DNA of 64,000 bases from Chlorocebus sabaeus. Lineage: Eukaryota; Chordata; Mammalia; Primates; Cercopithecidae. The DNA lies in contig NC_132909.1 in NCBI RefSeq assembly GCF_047675955.1, positions 47,653,431 through 47,717,430 of the forward strand, given 5' to 3'. The notes under the pieces are model-generated. The model was not told the origin of the DNA and searched no databases. It saw only the letters and a program-made list of their open reading frames with translations. A program made the translations under genes and the position numbers. The number at the start of each line of letters is the position of its first letter. Within the stretch, counting starts at the first letter, position 1. Positions 1 to 18,775 of this stretch are shown here, in pieces.

Positions 1-3000
1 CTTGGCGTGTCTCTCCTGCAATTCTAACTAACAGTCCCTTCTCTTCAAGCCCTGCGGGCCTGCACGTCGGACCCTGGGTTCTGCATTAGAGCCCACCTTC
101 TGAGCAGCAGCCTCAGTGGGAGGTGGAGGCAGGTAGCGATTCTGGGTGCCAGGTGGGAGTGGAGAGGGTCTGCTCTCCTCCAAGTGTGCACTTTCCTCAT
201 TATTCTCAGGGGCACAGATGCTCAGGCTGGTGCAGAGGAGAGGATAGGGAGCCATGGTGCCCAGGAGGCCTGGCGACCAGCCCCTGCTGAGCGATGGAGC
301 TAACATCCTGTGTTTATGGCCAGCGGGGTTGCCACTAGGCTGGTGCAGCTGCGTCAGTGAGCTGGCGTGCTGCAGACCACCTGAGAGCTGGCCCTAGGGT
401 CTCAGGCAGGCTGGGGAATGGGCATCCACAGTGGGAAACCTGTGTTTTGGCAGTAGATTCCTGCGTGTTTTCCCACGGGCCTGTCACATCCCTGGGATTT
501 TATTCTAACTAGAAATAAATGCTAACCGTCAATAATCAGTGCATGTAAATAACTTGATCATGCCAAGGAAGATTGAGGACCCCTCACAGCAGCTGGGGAG
601 AGCCATGTTGCTCTGAGGTGTGTGCACACAGATGGGGCGGGGGCAGGTGGCTCCTCGGGTCTTGTCAGTATTCCTTTTCCCTTGGACAGCCTGGTGCCCT
701 CTGCTTCCCAGGGAGTGAGGAGACTTGTCTTGAAGTGGGCTGAAAGACCCTCCAGGACTCCAGATGCCCACATTCTCTAGCACAACTGTGCAGAATGCCC
801 TGGGCAGCTCACTGGCCTCGTGGCCTTCCCTGTCACTATCCTTCACCCTTTCATCTCTAACCGGCACTCTCCCCACACTGCTTTTGTAATCCATCAGCCA
901 GCAGGAGGCGCTGCTCCCCATGGCTGCCCAGGATAGGGCTGGCTCTGCCACCCGAAGCTAGGGCCCCCACTCGCAGCACAGTGAGTGGGGTGAATGGCTG
1001 TATTCTTGGATCCAATTAGCATTCCTGGTGGCCGCTGACTTTTCACTTTCGGTGCCAGCCGAGCCTCCAGCTTGCGTTCCTCTGAGTTTTTGCACCTCCT
1101 GTTTTCTAGCTGACTGCTCCTACCGGAGGTTTTGTAGCCTTTGCATCTAAGGATCTCAGTGACCAAGTGGAAACCCCAGATGCTGAAATTGTCAGGGGAC
1201 CTGATTAACTAAAATGACATGGCATGGTTGTGGTGGGGGTGCTACTTTAGCCCTCACAAGACAAGACACCTTAGAGGGCTGTGGACATCATATCCTGATT
1301 TCCAGTCTGTAGTCGTGGCCTTTGCCCTTGGCCTCTGCGTCCCTTTTCTGCGCTCCTCTGCTTTGGCAGAGGAGTTGGGAACGCTCCTGGCTTCCTGAGT
1401 GAGTGCCCCACACCCCTCCTCCTGCTGCTGAGATTTTATTATTTTTTCACTCCCCCACTTTAAAAAAAGTGGAGATTGTGCAACAAGTAATCTGAGAGTC
1501 CTGGGAACAGCTGTCCTGGCGGGAAAGAGGGCGAGATTTACAGTCTCAGAGCCGCTGGCTCCCAGGCTGTGGCGGTCCAGCCCTGGCCACTCGCACAGCT
1601 GCCTGGGCTCTGGCCTTCCCCTCTTCCCAGACACCCTCCCCACCTTGGGTTTTGCCTGGCTCCCTTTTGTCTTCGCAGTCCTGGCCAGCAGGGGCTTTCC
1701 TTTGCCTTCTGTGTGCACTGAGTGAGCTCTGTTGTGGACCGGCAGGGTGCTTCTGCTCTCAGGCGGGGTTGCTGCGAGGGTTTTGTACGGCAGATCTCGA
1801 AGCGGGAACCCACATCCTGGCACCAATAAATGCAGCCTTCTCCTGCCCTGTCCTGCACAGGACTCTGCATTCTCAGGGCGGGGGGTGGGGGGCAGAGGGG
1901 GCGTAGCTCCTTCAGCAGCTGCTCTCCTGGGTCCACGAAGTCCAGCGCCCTGATGTCCATGGCCAGTTACAGGCAGCTCTGCCTTGGTGGGGGAGTGGGT
2001 CAGGGTGGGGGAACATTATTTCCCTTTGGTATTTTGGGGCCTAATTGATTTGCAGCTCCCCCCAACCCCCCTTGTTCTTGTGTTTCCATTTGGATTGGAG
2101 CCGAAATTCCTGAAAGGGCCTATTTTTGTCACTTATACTACAGGGTTAGTTCCGCTGACACGGCCCTGAGACATGAATCACCAAAAGAAACCGAACAGAG
2201 TCACTAGATTGAGGCTGGGGGGTGTGATACTGAACACCCCTCCTGGCAGCTATCCATAGACCAGGATGCTGTAGACTGATGCAGGCGTGGAGTGGTCCTC
2301 TGCGGCCAGGCTACAGTTCAGGAAGCCACGGAACACAGGCAGGAGGAGGATGGCGGGGATGGGTGCTGCTTTCCCATCTGGGTCCCAGGCTACCATGTAT
2401 TCCCCACCCTCTGCCCCGGCAGCATGCAGTGCAGTGGGCCAGCCCTACCACTTCCTCTGATTCCAGCTAGTGCTTGGGCTGTGGTCTTTCATTGAGCTGT
2501 GATTCCAGCTAAAGCCTGGAGCTGCTTGAGGGTTCTGTATTGTGACAGGCAGGGGTAGGGCACAAATGCCACCCTCCCACCACCCCTAGGGCATCTGCAG
2601 ACCTGGGGAGATCAGGCTGGAGGAAGACACTGTCCCAGGTGGGCTGTGGACAGTACTGTGGCTTTGCTGTCATTAGCAGTGGGGTTAGGTCTGCCCAGCA
2701 TATGGGGCAGGGCATGTCCTAGGAATCTTCTAGCTTTCACTTGTCACATTGCTGACATCTGGCTCTTCCCAAGTGTCATGCACAGGTCTTTGTGAGCCGA
2801 GGTGTCTCCACAGCTTATATTCCTCTTAGGGATACCCCCTTCACCTCAGCTACCTGGGCTGGGACAGGGTCTCAGGGAGGTGTGAGAGATCCTCCTGGGC
2901 TTTGGTCTGGTCTTCTAGTTGGAGCAGGAGCGCAGTCCAGCTATTTTAGTCTCCTGGCTTCCTTTTCCCAGGATTGGAGCGTGTGGGTGTTTCTTAATGG

Positions 3001-4229
3001 CTCCAGGGGAAAAAGGAATGCTTGATGTTTTGGAAAGATTCGAGCTGGGAAGTGCAGACAGAGGCCATGGGGCGTTCTTACCACACAACCAGCCTCAGCT
3101 TCCTGACCCCCAGGGTCTTTGAGGCACTTAGTCGCATCTCCAGGCTGCTGCTTGCCTCCTCCGCAGTGTGGCACTTACCTAGGGGAAGGGTGAGGACCCT
3201 GAAGGTGGGGGAATAGGAAGAGACTTGAAGATGGGGCAGTAGCCTTTCCGTCTGCACAGGCAGGTGACTCCCCCCTACACACCCAGTATTTGCAGCTGGA
3301 GGGATTCTGGGGCTTCATGGGCGGGTGAGGGTGAGCCTTGTGGAATGTGGCCCGGAGTGAGAGGCCGCCAGTGGGCGGGTTTTTCCCATGCCCGCACTCA
3401 GGGGCCAGGGAGTAGTAGCACGTCGGTTGCATCCGTGACTCCAGCAGAGGCATCTGCTCTGCTGCGTGGGTGGGAATAAGCCCAGCGCCCCTCCCTGGTC
3501 CAGGGAGCCATGTTGGATGCCCCAGAAAAGGAAGGAAAGGACAAGACTTTATTCCTTAATGTGTTTCTTTTTCTTTTTTTCTTTCTCTTCAACAGTGTAT
3601 ATAATAGGTTCTGCTTTTTGTAGAGTTTGAACTTTTTGTTTGGGGGATCTGGAGGAATGCAGAAATGAGGCTGTTTGCTCTTTCCCCTCCACTGGGGATC
3701 CTGCATTCTGGTACCTCCTCTCTTGGGGACCCAGGCGGAAGGGCTGGCATTGCCTCCCTGAGAATAGACAGTGCGCAGCCCCTGGATGTGAGATGAGCTC
3801 AAAGTCAGCAGGGGCCTAGTTGGCTTGCCATACCTGTCTGGTGGGACAGGGCAGGGGCACCACTCAAATTCAAAAGAAGCCGCTTGAGGGCAGTAAAGGA
3901 AATGCCGGCGTGCGCTCAGGCAGGCAGGGCACTCGTGGAGCTTGGTAGTGGGGGCCAAAGCCTCTCTGTAGAAGCTGAACAGGCTGGGGGTGGTTTCCGA
4001 GGCACTCATGCATTCTGCCTCTGTGATGTTTCTACGGGGGTGGTGGGTCTGTCCCTACCTATGGTTAGCCTGGCATGGGGCAGGGCTCCAGTCTCCAGTG
4101 CTGTTCTTGTGCCCATCAGCCACCAGGGTGCAGGAGGCTGGCTCGGTCTGCAGTTCTTCTGTTCTTGTGACTTAAATGGTACATTCCACACCATTTCTCT
4201 CACACTGGTTTCTCTCTCCCTCTACGTAG
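1..4229 (+). other. BRD4: BRD4 intron 11, upstream part
   Basis: This is intronic sequence between the exon encoding the end of the shared BRD4 segment (outside the window) and the short-isoform terminal exon. No coding exon could be recognised, and no Alu is present. AATAAA-like hexamers occur near 513 and 1824 but lack an obvious GU-rich downstream element. In people, BRD4-NUTM1 fusion breakpoints usually fall in this intron (established knowledge). A third BRD4 isoform with its own C-terminal exon exists in humans; I could not locate that exon by eye. Confidence 0.8.
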
Positions 4230-4240
4230 GTCCTGCCTAA
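4230..4240 (+). CDS. BRD4: BRD4 short isoform, last coding codons (Gly-Pro-Ala-stop)
   Basis: The acceptor ends ...TCTACGTAG at 4229. With one G carried over from the previous exon the frame reads Gly-Pro-Ala-TAA. This matches the short BRD4 isoform, which shares residues 1-719 with the long form and then ends Gly-Pro-Ala at 722. The short form keeps both bromodomains and the ET domain but lacks the Pro/Gln-rich region and the P-TEFb-interacting C-terminus encoded further downstream. Use of this exon instead of exon 12 (8802) decides which isoform is made. The reading phase is the same for both exons, as it must be. Confidence 0.93.
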
Positions 4241-4259
4241 TCATTGGACACGGACTCTT

Positions 4260-4265
4260 AATAAA
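4260..4265 (+). terminator. BRD4: Poly(A) hexamer just after the BRD4 short-isoform stop
   Basis: AATAAA begins 19 bases after the TAA. Use would give a 3' UTR of roughly 40 bases. The downstream region has only weak GU content (CTTCAGTTCC), so it is probably minor. Confidence 0.4.
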
Positions 4266-5940
4266 ACGGTCTTCAGTTCCAGATTCCTTCCCAGCAAGCT
4301 ATAGCTTAAGTCCATTTTCTTCCGTGAAAGGGACAGGACTCCATCAAGTTATGGAATTCCTCAGAGCCCTGGGCCTGTCCCCCGGGGTGGATTAGTCATG
4401 TCCAGCAGCACACGCCTAGTCCCGCCTTCGGGAAGGCTGCCTGCCTGGCCAGCAGCCTGGGCCTCCCTGTGTAAAGACTGCCTGGGTGTCCTGCCCAGCC
4501 TCCCTGGTCCTCTGGGGTCCTCTGGGTGGGTGGCATCTCCTGGAGGGTGATGACAATCCCCCACACATGCATTCATGTGGTGCTGCTCTGTGTGCAAAGC
4601 CAGACCCTAAGTATGTTTTCTCTCTTTGTCCCATCCCTCTTTTTCTGGGACTTTGGACCCTAACTACTTCCCTCCTGAACCTCGCAGTGACATTAGTCCA
4701 GGAGAGCTCTTGTTCAGTGTGTAGAAGAACACTCTGACCTCTAGAGCTGTCCCAGATAAGGAGTGGGAGGTTTAGAGGCAAGGCCTCTAGATCCTGGAGG
4801 GCTCAGTGAGGCTCTTCCCACAGCATGTTTCTCACTGATACCCTATAAGGCTCGAGCCACCGCTGACTCTAAGCCTTTTGGAGTCTTTCCTCCTCCGTCT
4901 CCATTGTTCCCGTGCATTTCCAAAAGCTTAAGTTGCCTGGCGGGCATTTCCCCAGTTTCTTTGGCCTCCCTCTTCTCAAGTCACATAGGGAAAGTACCTC
5001 CTGGAACCAGGCTGCAGTGTGCAGGACCTGCCGGGCAGGCACTGGTGAAGGGCCTTGGGCCCATCATCCCCCAACCCCACCTCACCCCACCCACCTCCTC
5101 TAGGGGGGCGGATCTGGGCTGGTGGACTGGAGAGGGTGTCACAGACCCTCAGGGACTGCCCCATGGACACATGTGATTGGTGTTAACAGTGTGAACATTT
5201 TTCCTGTCTTCAGTCCCTTAGAATAACGACAGCCCCTGGGGTTGGGGCAGGCGAGGGTGGCCACATCATTCAAGCCCTCCCAGAGGCACTAATAGGCTTT
5301 TTTGCTCTAAAAATAAATACCGGCCCTTTTTTGGTCACAAATCCAGCATCTCAGCAGAAAACTGCCTGACATGAAAAGTCCCCTAAGGAACTGCATCTGC
5401 GTTTCAGGGGCTTTTCATTTTTTCTCCTTTTTTAAAGTGTAGATTGTGGGTGCTTCCTAAAGGCCTGCCGCCTTCTGGAACTGGAAGTGGGCTGTCGCCA
5501 TGGGCAAGCCCTCGGGTGCCGGCTCCCCGCCGGCGTGGGAGCCCTGGCAGCTCTCCTCAGCTCCCTGGGCTTGAGCAGCTGCAACTGCCCCAGATTTGCT
5601 GTAGAAGCAGGGGCTAGCCCTGGCCTCACCAGAGCCTCCTGGGGCCTGCATTGATGCTCAGGAGTTCCTGGGCTGCTCTTGATCCTCTCTGGGCGTCCAG
5701 CTTCCAGTCAAGCTCTGTTTGCCAAACAAACTATTCTGAGCTGCCCTTTGGCCTGCGCCTGTTGTGTTCCTTTTGCAGCCCCGCCTGGCTGAGATGGGAG
5801 CAGGCGGGAGAGCCTTCATGCCCAGATTCCCACAGGACAGTTGGGGAGCTGCTGGCATTGTCTTTCTGGGAAGATTCTGCTTTCTTGGACCAAATGGCAG
5901 CTTGGATTCCCAGTGTCAGGCCTGCATGCTGCCCCTGCCC

Positions 5941-5991
5941 CACACACACATGCGCACGCGCGCACACACACACACTGCGCGCACACACACA
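5941..5991 (+). repeat. Alternating purine-pyrimidine CA/CG repeat
   Basis: Bases 5941-5975 alternate pyrimidine-purine without a break, with CG-rich blocks inside CA repeats. After a single C-T step a second alternating run covers 5976-5991. It lies in the short-isoform 3' UTR. Confidence 0.9.
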
Positions 5992-6478
5992 GTGCACATG
6001 GGCCATAGCCACAGGCCAGCTCTCCTCCAGGGTCCTTTCAACTTCACTGTCCAGGGACCCTCTCCTTCTTGCCCATGGGGCTTCCATCTGGCAGAGAACG
6101 CTCAGGGCTTGTTGAACTTGAAAGCACATTAGACTTAAGCTGTCACCTGTGCTTGGTGCCCCAGGAACAGCCAAGAGAGGACAGTGCCCACTCACTTCTC
6201 CTTGTTGGCAGCCTCCTGTGCAGGAAGTGCCAGCCGGGCCTCAACGCACCAGCTGGCTGTGGGTCCTGAGGAGGAGCGGGAGGCGGCCGCTCAGTGCAGG
6301 CGGGGACTCCTCTCCTCTACCCTGACCTTACCCTCCATCCTGCCTCCTTCATTGGAGTGGGGCTGGGGGGTGGGCGGAATCAGTGTTTTAATCGGATTTT
6401 TAAAAAACATTTTATTTCTTTGTACAATTACCATCCTATGTAAAGATGAAATTTGTGTTGAGTTGAAGATTGTCATGG

Positions 6479-6484
6479 AATAAA
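6479..6484 (+). terminator. BRD4: Main candidate poly(A) signal of the BRD4 short isoform
   Basis: AATAAA follows an AT-rich stretch and is followed at about 6530-6580 by a dense run of GT-rich sequence, the usual downstream element. A terminal exon ending here fits a short-isoform mRNA a little over 4 kb. Confidence 0.75.
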
Positions 6485-6505
6485 GATCACACCGTACTTG
6501 AGGCC

Positions 6506-8801
6506 ATCTTCATGTAACCCTTTCTAGAGAGTTTTGTGTGGGGGTGTCTTGGGGCTGGTGTGTTGTGAAGCTGTGCACTTCATGTCTTGTCTTTTACTGG
6601 TAACTCCGACACAAGGCTCAGACCACGTGGGCCAGATGGGGCTACCTCTACCACCAGCCCCTTTAGTTATCTGGTCCTGGGGGTGTGCCGTGCACCTCCC
6701 GCCTTCTCTCCCCCACTCGTTAGTCCTGCCTTGCCTGGGGGCCCCAGCACTTGCAAGGGGCCCTGGAGACAAGTCCCCAGGATATTACCTGTGGCCTTTC
6801 TGAGGCAGCTGAGACATGCCCCCTGGAATCCCCACAGGCCCTGCTGAACATTATCCCTGCATCTCCTCCTGTGGGCCTCTGCTTACAGCCTGCAGGCTGT
6901 GAGGGGTTAGAGTGGCCATCCCTCTTTTACAACTGAGAAAACAAGGTTTCTTCCAAGGCCACGAGACAACAGGCGAGCCCCAGCATGTCCTTCCCTTGCA
7001 CACACACTTTCTCCCTCAACTCTGCATCTGGACACATCCCCAAGGCTTCTCCTAGTCAGACTTCACACGGTGGCCCTGCTGCTTCCCGCTACCTTCCGCC
7101 TCCTGCCCCAGGTCCCCTCCAGGGTATGCCCAGCATGCCCCCAGACACCATGGCTCCTTCACCTCCTCACACTGGGATTAGTGCTGGGAGAGAAGCCGTG
7201 GCCTTTTCTTCCTGCTTCCCTAGTGTGCAGGGTCTCACTGGTCCTGTGGCCGCCAACCTCTGCAGCCAGTGTTCCTCCCCGCTGCACCACAGCAGTCAGA
7301 CTCCCTGTTGCCCTGACTCTGCAAATCTACCCGAGCTTTTCCTTCTGGCATGTCTCGCCCACAACAGTCTCTCTCTCACCAGATGTCATACTCTGACCCA
7401 GAGCGTCCTGAGCCCTGTATGCAGGTTTGAGGTGGGGCCCCAGGTTCCCCCGTGTCCCCAGTTGCAGCCCCTGGTCATTTGTACAAGGACGTGTGTCTGT
7501 AGCTGCTGAGGTCTGTGTCTGTGTCTTGTCTCGTGTGGAGTGGTGAGCTCTTACAGGGCACAAAGTTTTCCCCATCCCTTTTGGTGTCTTGCTGCACTGA
7601 GGGTCACGAGCCTCACCGAAGCTTAGTGTGGCCCTCCACGAAGCAGATCCAAGTGGAAGGAGCCTCGATTTGGGCAAAGCATGTGTCCTCCAACACCAGC
7701 AGCAAGAGGCAGCACCCTGGCAAGGAGCTCAGGCGAAGCCAGGCAGTGCCATGAAGTGCTTCTCAGTGACAGGAATCCAAAAGGCGCCATATCATGGGCC
7801 CGGCCTCCAATGTGGTGGCTGGCGACTGTGTGACCTGCCAGCCCGTGAGCACTGGCCAGGGCTCATGTCCCCCACTGGGGCTTGTACACCATCCATGTTT
7901 GGTGAGGGGACATCCAGCTGGCAAAAGTCCCTTAGTGTAAATCTCTGGGATGGGGACAGAGGTGGGCATGCTGGCTCTTGATTACACCTCGCAGGGGCAG
8001 ACACACCCTGGACCCATCCACCCTGCTGTGGTGCCAAGCTGTCAGCCCACAGGAGCGAGGGCACATGCCGCCTTCTGTCTGTAGCATGGTGACTGTGTCC
8101 CAAAGCAGGGACTTCTGAGGTCCACCTACCTTTTTAGTTGCTGGTCATTCCCAGGGGGCCAGCCTGCTCCTTTTTTTTTCCTCCCAGAGTGGGCTCTCTG
8201 CATTCTCCCTTGCCGATACGTTCCTCACCGTCCTGTGGCTCTCGCCCCAGCTGAGCCTCTCTGCTTCCCCTTGGAGAATGGAAAGGAGTGGGCCTCAGAG
8301 GGCCATGCAGTTGGAGGCCCCTGCGAAGCTGCTTTTTAGCCATGTGACCCTAGACAAGTCTCCTCCCTTCTCAGAGCCCCTCTTTTCTCAACTGTCAGAT
8401 GAATGTGACCATTGCAGCCATCACAAGTTGTTGGAAAACTGAGCAGGTTGCCGTCCAGGCCATGCACTCAGTCCCTATAGTGAGGGACTGACCCTTTTAT
8501 AGTGGGAGGCATTGGGCAAGCTCTCAGCTTCCGGTGCGGCTGTGGTGATCTGAAGCTTGGCAGGGGAGGCTTTTTCAGGCACAGTCCCTGCTAGGAAAAA
8601 CAGCAGGCAAGTGGGTAGGTGATGCCTCGCATGTCTCTCCCTCCCCCGTGATGACCAACTCATCCCGCTTCGAACCCGGCTGCCCTCTCTCAGGGTCACT
8701 GGTCCTCCTGAACGTGCCCTGTTTTTTCCTCTTTCTCCATCCAAGGCCAGCTCACTCACCTTCTCCCCCAGAGCCTCACTACCTTCTCTTTTCCTCTGCA
8801 G
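6506..8801 (+). other. BRD4: BRD4 intron 11, downstream part
   Basis: Unique, GC-rich intronic sequence leads to the exon 12 acceptor (CTCTGCAG at 8801). No coding exon was recognised. An old MIR fragment lies at about 8325-8445. Confidence 0.75.
8325..8445 (+). repeat. MIR fragment
   Basis: The core reads like the MIR consensus: a GTGACC...GACAAGTC segment, then CTCAGAGCC and TCAACTGTCAGATGAA-type sequence, equivalent to the usual 'tgtgaccttgggcaag / cctcatctgtaaaatg' parts. It is degenerate and therefore old. Confidence 0.6.
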
Positions 8802-15164
<6,363 letters not shown>

Positions 15165-16657
15165 GCGCACCTAGGTGGCTTTTGACTTTGATTTTCTGGC
15201 AAAACATTGACTTTCCATAGTGTTAGGGGCGGCGGTGGAGGTGGGAGCAGCGACCAGGGGATGCCTCAGGGCCTGGCCCTCCTGCATGCTATGCCCGGGG
15301 CAGGCCTAACGGGCAGCTGAGGATTGCAGAGCCTGTCTGCCTTACGGCCGGTCGGACAGACGTCCCGCCACCCACCACCCCGCACAGGACGTCCGCTCAG
15401 CGCACGCCTTGTTACGAGCAAGTGCCGGCTGGACCCAAGCCCTGCATCCCCACGTGCGGGGCAGAGGCCCTTCTCTCCGCCAAACATCTACACAGTATAC
15501 ACAGGACATCGTTGCTGCCGCCACCGTGACTGGTTTTCTGTCCCCAAGAACGTGACGTTCGTGACGTCCTGCCCGCCAGGAGTCCTTCCCCACACCCTAG
15601 CAATCGCCGCCCGCTCCCAGGAGGCCAGGGCAGGCCCGCGTGGGCTGGAAGCGGGCGAGGCCAGCCCACCCCCTCGCTGGCACTGACTTTGCCTTGAACA
15701 GACCCCCCCGACCCTCCCCCACAAGCCTTTAATTGAGAGCCGCTCTCTGTAAGTGTTTGCTTGTGCAAAAGGGAATAGTGCCGTGGAGGTGTGTGTGTCC
15801 ATGGCATCCGGAGCGAGGCGACTGTCCTGTGTGGGTAGCCCTCGGCCGGGGAGTGAGGCCGCCAACCAAAGTCAGTTCCTTCCCACCTGTGTTTGTTTTG
15901 TTTTGTTTTTTTTTTTCTATATATATTTTTTGTTGAATTCTATTTTATTTTTAATTCTCTCTTCTCCTCCAGACACAATGGCACTGCTTATCTCCGAAAT
16001 GGTGTGATCGTCTCCTCATTGAGCAGCGGCTGCCACCGCGCTGTGGGTAGTGTGTGACCGTGGCTGTACTGTATAGTGAACATAGTTGGCATATCTTTGT
16101 TTGAAGTTTGTTGGTGACTCCACCAAACTGGTGTAAAAAAAGAAAAAGCTCAAAAAAATCCACAAAAAAGACAAAACACACAAAAAAATCCTGCCTATAT
16201 TTTACTCAGTTTCAAACTTTATTAGTCTATTTTTAATTATAAAACCAGAAAGCTGCGATAATTCTTTTCCTTCCCTTCCCCCCCCACCCATTTGTTGGCT
16301 TTTTTGTTTTTTAATGTCAGATCTGTTGAGTTGGGTTTTTTTGTTGTTGTTGGTTTTTTTTTTTTTTTTTTACTGAGAAAGGAAGGGCCAAGGGATGAGG
16401 TGGGCACCAGACCCTGGGGGCGCCACAGACTGAGACTCCCCCACCTGGCGCCCAGCCCTGACCAGCTGGCCACTCCTGCCCATGCTTTTTTTTTTTTCTT
16501 CTAATTTTATAATTGGAGCCCTTGGTGAGGTTACGCGTGCCATGAGAACCCACTCTACACCACGACGCTGGTGCCTCAGTGTTGGCCAAACTCTGGAGTC
16601 ACTGACTGGTTTGACTTTCATAACGGTGAATATGCATTTGGTCTGTACTGATCATGG

Positions 16658-16663
16658 AATAAA
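16658..16663 (+). terminator. BRD4: Proximal poly(A) signal, BRD4 long isoform
   Basis: AATAAA sits in GGAATAAACACATC, followed by a T-rich run and then TTTCTTTGTGAAC. This gives a 3' UTR of about 1.5 kb. Confidence 0.8.
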
Positions 16664-17945
16664 CACATCTCTCTTTTTTAATGCTGGCGTCTCCCTGACA
16701 TTTCTTTGTGAACTATTGCCTAGGCTAGGCCCAGGGGACCCCCTGGACCCCAGACCACCTCTGTACAGGATCTACCGCCAGGGATTACCTAGCCTCTCTC
16801 CTGTGACCTGTCCCTGTCTGCCCTGGGCAGGAGCCATGCAGGCTCATACCAACCACCCCAAGCTGAAGCTGTGACACAGAGCCCGGTACCCATCCTTGTG
16901 GACCCTGGCCGAGGTGGAGGGTGTACTCCAGCAGAACCCTGGCCAAACTCCAGACAGTATTCTTCCCCTCCACCCTACTCCATCCTGTCCCCCCATTCAC
17001 CAAAGGTCTTGGGCCACTTCTCCCACCTTGCCTGCCTCAACCTAACTCCTTTCATTTAAGCTCAGGGTTAACCAGATATTCTTAGATAAGTCTACATCCC
17101 CCGAAATAGAATCCTAACCCCCCCATGCATACACACACACGCGTGCACATTGCTGTCCCAGAAAGCCCACAGGTGGCCACCCTGCCTGTGTGCCCACCTG
17201 TGTACGCACATGACCCAGCCACAAGGCACGGGTGACGGCCAAGAAGAGCCCCTAAGATGTAAGATACAAGTATATAATTTATATGTATGCAGAGACAAAC
17301 TGAAACATTTCTAGGACTGTTTATTAGCCTACATCCCCTCTTTTTGACCTGAAAGGTCCTTTATTGTCTTTGGATCTGCCAAATCTCCCTGTGAGGGTGT
17401 GGTTCAGGCATCCAGCCAGAGGCCCCCCACTTCCTCGATGTCCCTGCCCACTCAGGCACTTCCTCATACACCACTGTGCCACTTCAAGTGTGACGTATTT
17501 AGGTTCTTTGGGGTTTCTTCCATCTCATCCCACCCCCTCATTTTTGTTCCTTGTTTTGTTCAGACACTTCCCCAGGCTGGGTCCAACTGCTGAGCTGGAT
17601 AGTTTTCTCTGCACCTTCCTGCTGAAGATTTAACTCTGCCATGGCCTTCTCCACACCTCCCTGATGGGTGTCTCTCTCACTGGGTTGTAATTAGAACTGG
17701 GATCTATTTAATTTCTCCAGCCATTTCCCAACCCTTCCCACAGTACTAGAAATCTTAGTCCTATACCAGAGTAAGAGGTGTGTACAAGCCCCCACTGTAC
17801 TGTATGCACGGATCGCTTGGCCAATAATTATGTCAGTGAATCTGAGAGCTGTATTAAACACTTTAGACATTTGTAGAAGGGAATTCATAGACTTTTCACT
17901 TATATACGAAAGGTTCTTTTTTTTTTGTGCAGTTCTCATTGCAAA

Positions 17946-17951
17946 AATAAA
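17946..17951 (+). terminator. BRD4: Distal poly(A) signal candidate, BRD4
   Basis: AATAAA follows an AT-rich stretch and is followed 40-55 bases later by CTGTCTTTTTGTTTG, a good GU/U-rich downstream element. The next Alu starts only 240 bases further on. Confidence 0.6.
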
Positions 17952-17971
17952 CATTTGTACTGAATATAAAG

Positions 17972-18190
17972 TTACTCTCCTGTGACGACTGCTGTCTTTT
18001 TGTTTGAGGGTAGACAGAAGCGGGGAAGGTGAGGGCGGGGGGTCAGTGATGTGTAGCAGAGGAAGAAGGGAGGTTTCCAAGACATGCACCCCACCCATGC
18101 GGCCAGATTAGCGGAGTCAGGATGGAGAGATCCTGGGAACATCAAATTGTGAGAGAATTGATTTAATGGAAGGTGTAAAAGAAAAAGCTG
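17972..18190. other. Unique spacer after BRD4
   Basis: About 220 bases of non-repetitive sequence before the first intergenic Alu. No feature is seen. Confidence 0.6.
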
Positions 18191-18496
18191 CCAGGCACGG
18201 TGACTCAGTCCTGTAATCCCAGCACTTTTGGGAGGCCGAGGTGGGAGGATCGCTTGAGGTCAGCAGTTAGAGACTAGCCTGGCCAAGGTGGTGACACCCT
18301 GTCTCTACTGAAAAATACAAAAAATTAGCTGGGCGTGGTGGCACACGTCTGTAGTCCCAGCTACTCTGGAGGCTGAGGCAGGAGAATCGCTTGAACCCTG
18401 GAGGCGGAGGTTGCAGTGAGCGGAGATCATGACACCGCTGCATTCCAGCTTGGGTGATTTGGTGAGACTCCCAACTCAAAAAAAAAAAAAAAAAAA
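18191..18496 (+). repeat. Alu, sense
   Basis: A full-length dimeric Alu with an 18-A tail. Flanking GAAAAAGCTG and AAAAAAGCTTTG suggest the duplicated target. Confidence 0.9.
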
Positions 18497-18775
18497 GCTT
18501 TGATGTAGGCTAATCACACAACAAAAGAAAGGTAGTGGTTAAGTAGTCCAGGAAGAACAAAAGTTTGTACACTGTGGGCAATGTAATCATAGAGGTCTAT
18601 TCAGCTCCGAGATGCGTTATTTACTGAGGCAGAACATAAACCACTATTCACCTTTAAGTAGCAACTTCATGGACTTAATTATGGTCCCAGGACAGTAATG
18701 TTTAGCAGCCTTGACAGTTCAAAGGTATATGGATAAAAGTGGGAGGCGGAAAGGGGCAAGAGGTGACAAGTGGAG

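Larger units (their letters stand above)
4241..6505 (+). other. BRD4: BRD4 short-isoform 3' UTR
   Basis: This is non-coding sequence after the short-isoform stop. The end is set by the AATAAA at 6479, which is followed by a strongly GU-rich stretch; the exact cleavage point is a guess. The UTR is about 2.25 kb, free of Alu, and holds a Z-DNA-prone CA/CG tract at 5941. A second AATAAA lies only 19 bases after the stop. Confidence 0.75.
15165..17971 (+). other. BRD4: BRD4 long-isoform 3' UTR (proximal and possible distal end)
   Basis: The UTR begins GC-rich (15230-15690, many CpG) and becomes A/T-rich after 15890. The first convincing end is AATAAA at 16658. Sequence up to a second AATAAA at 17946 is Alu-free and A/T-rich near its end like a true 3' UTR, so a longer form is likely. 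Two TGACGT half-sites lie at 15553 and 15562. Confidence 0.7.
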
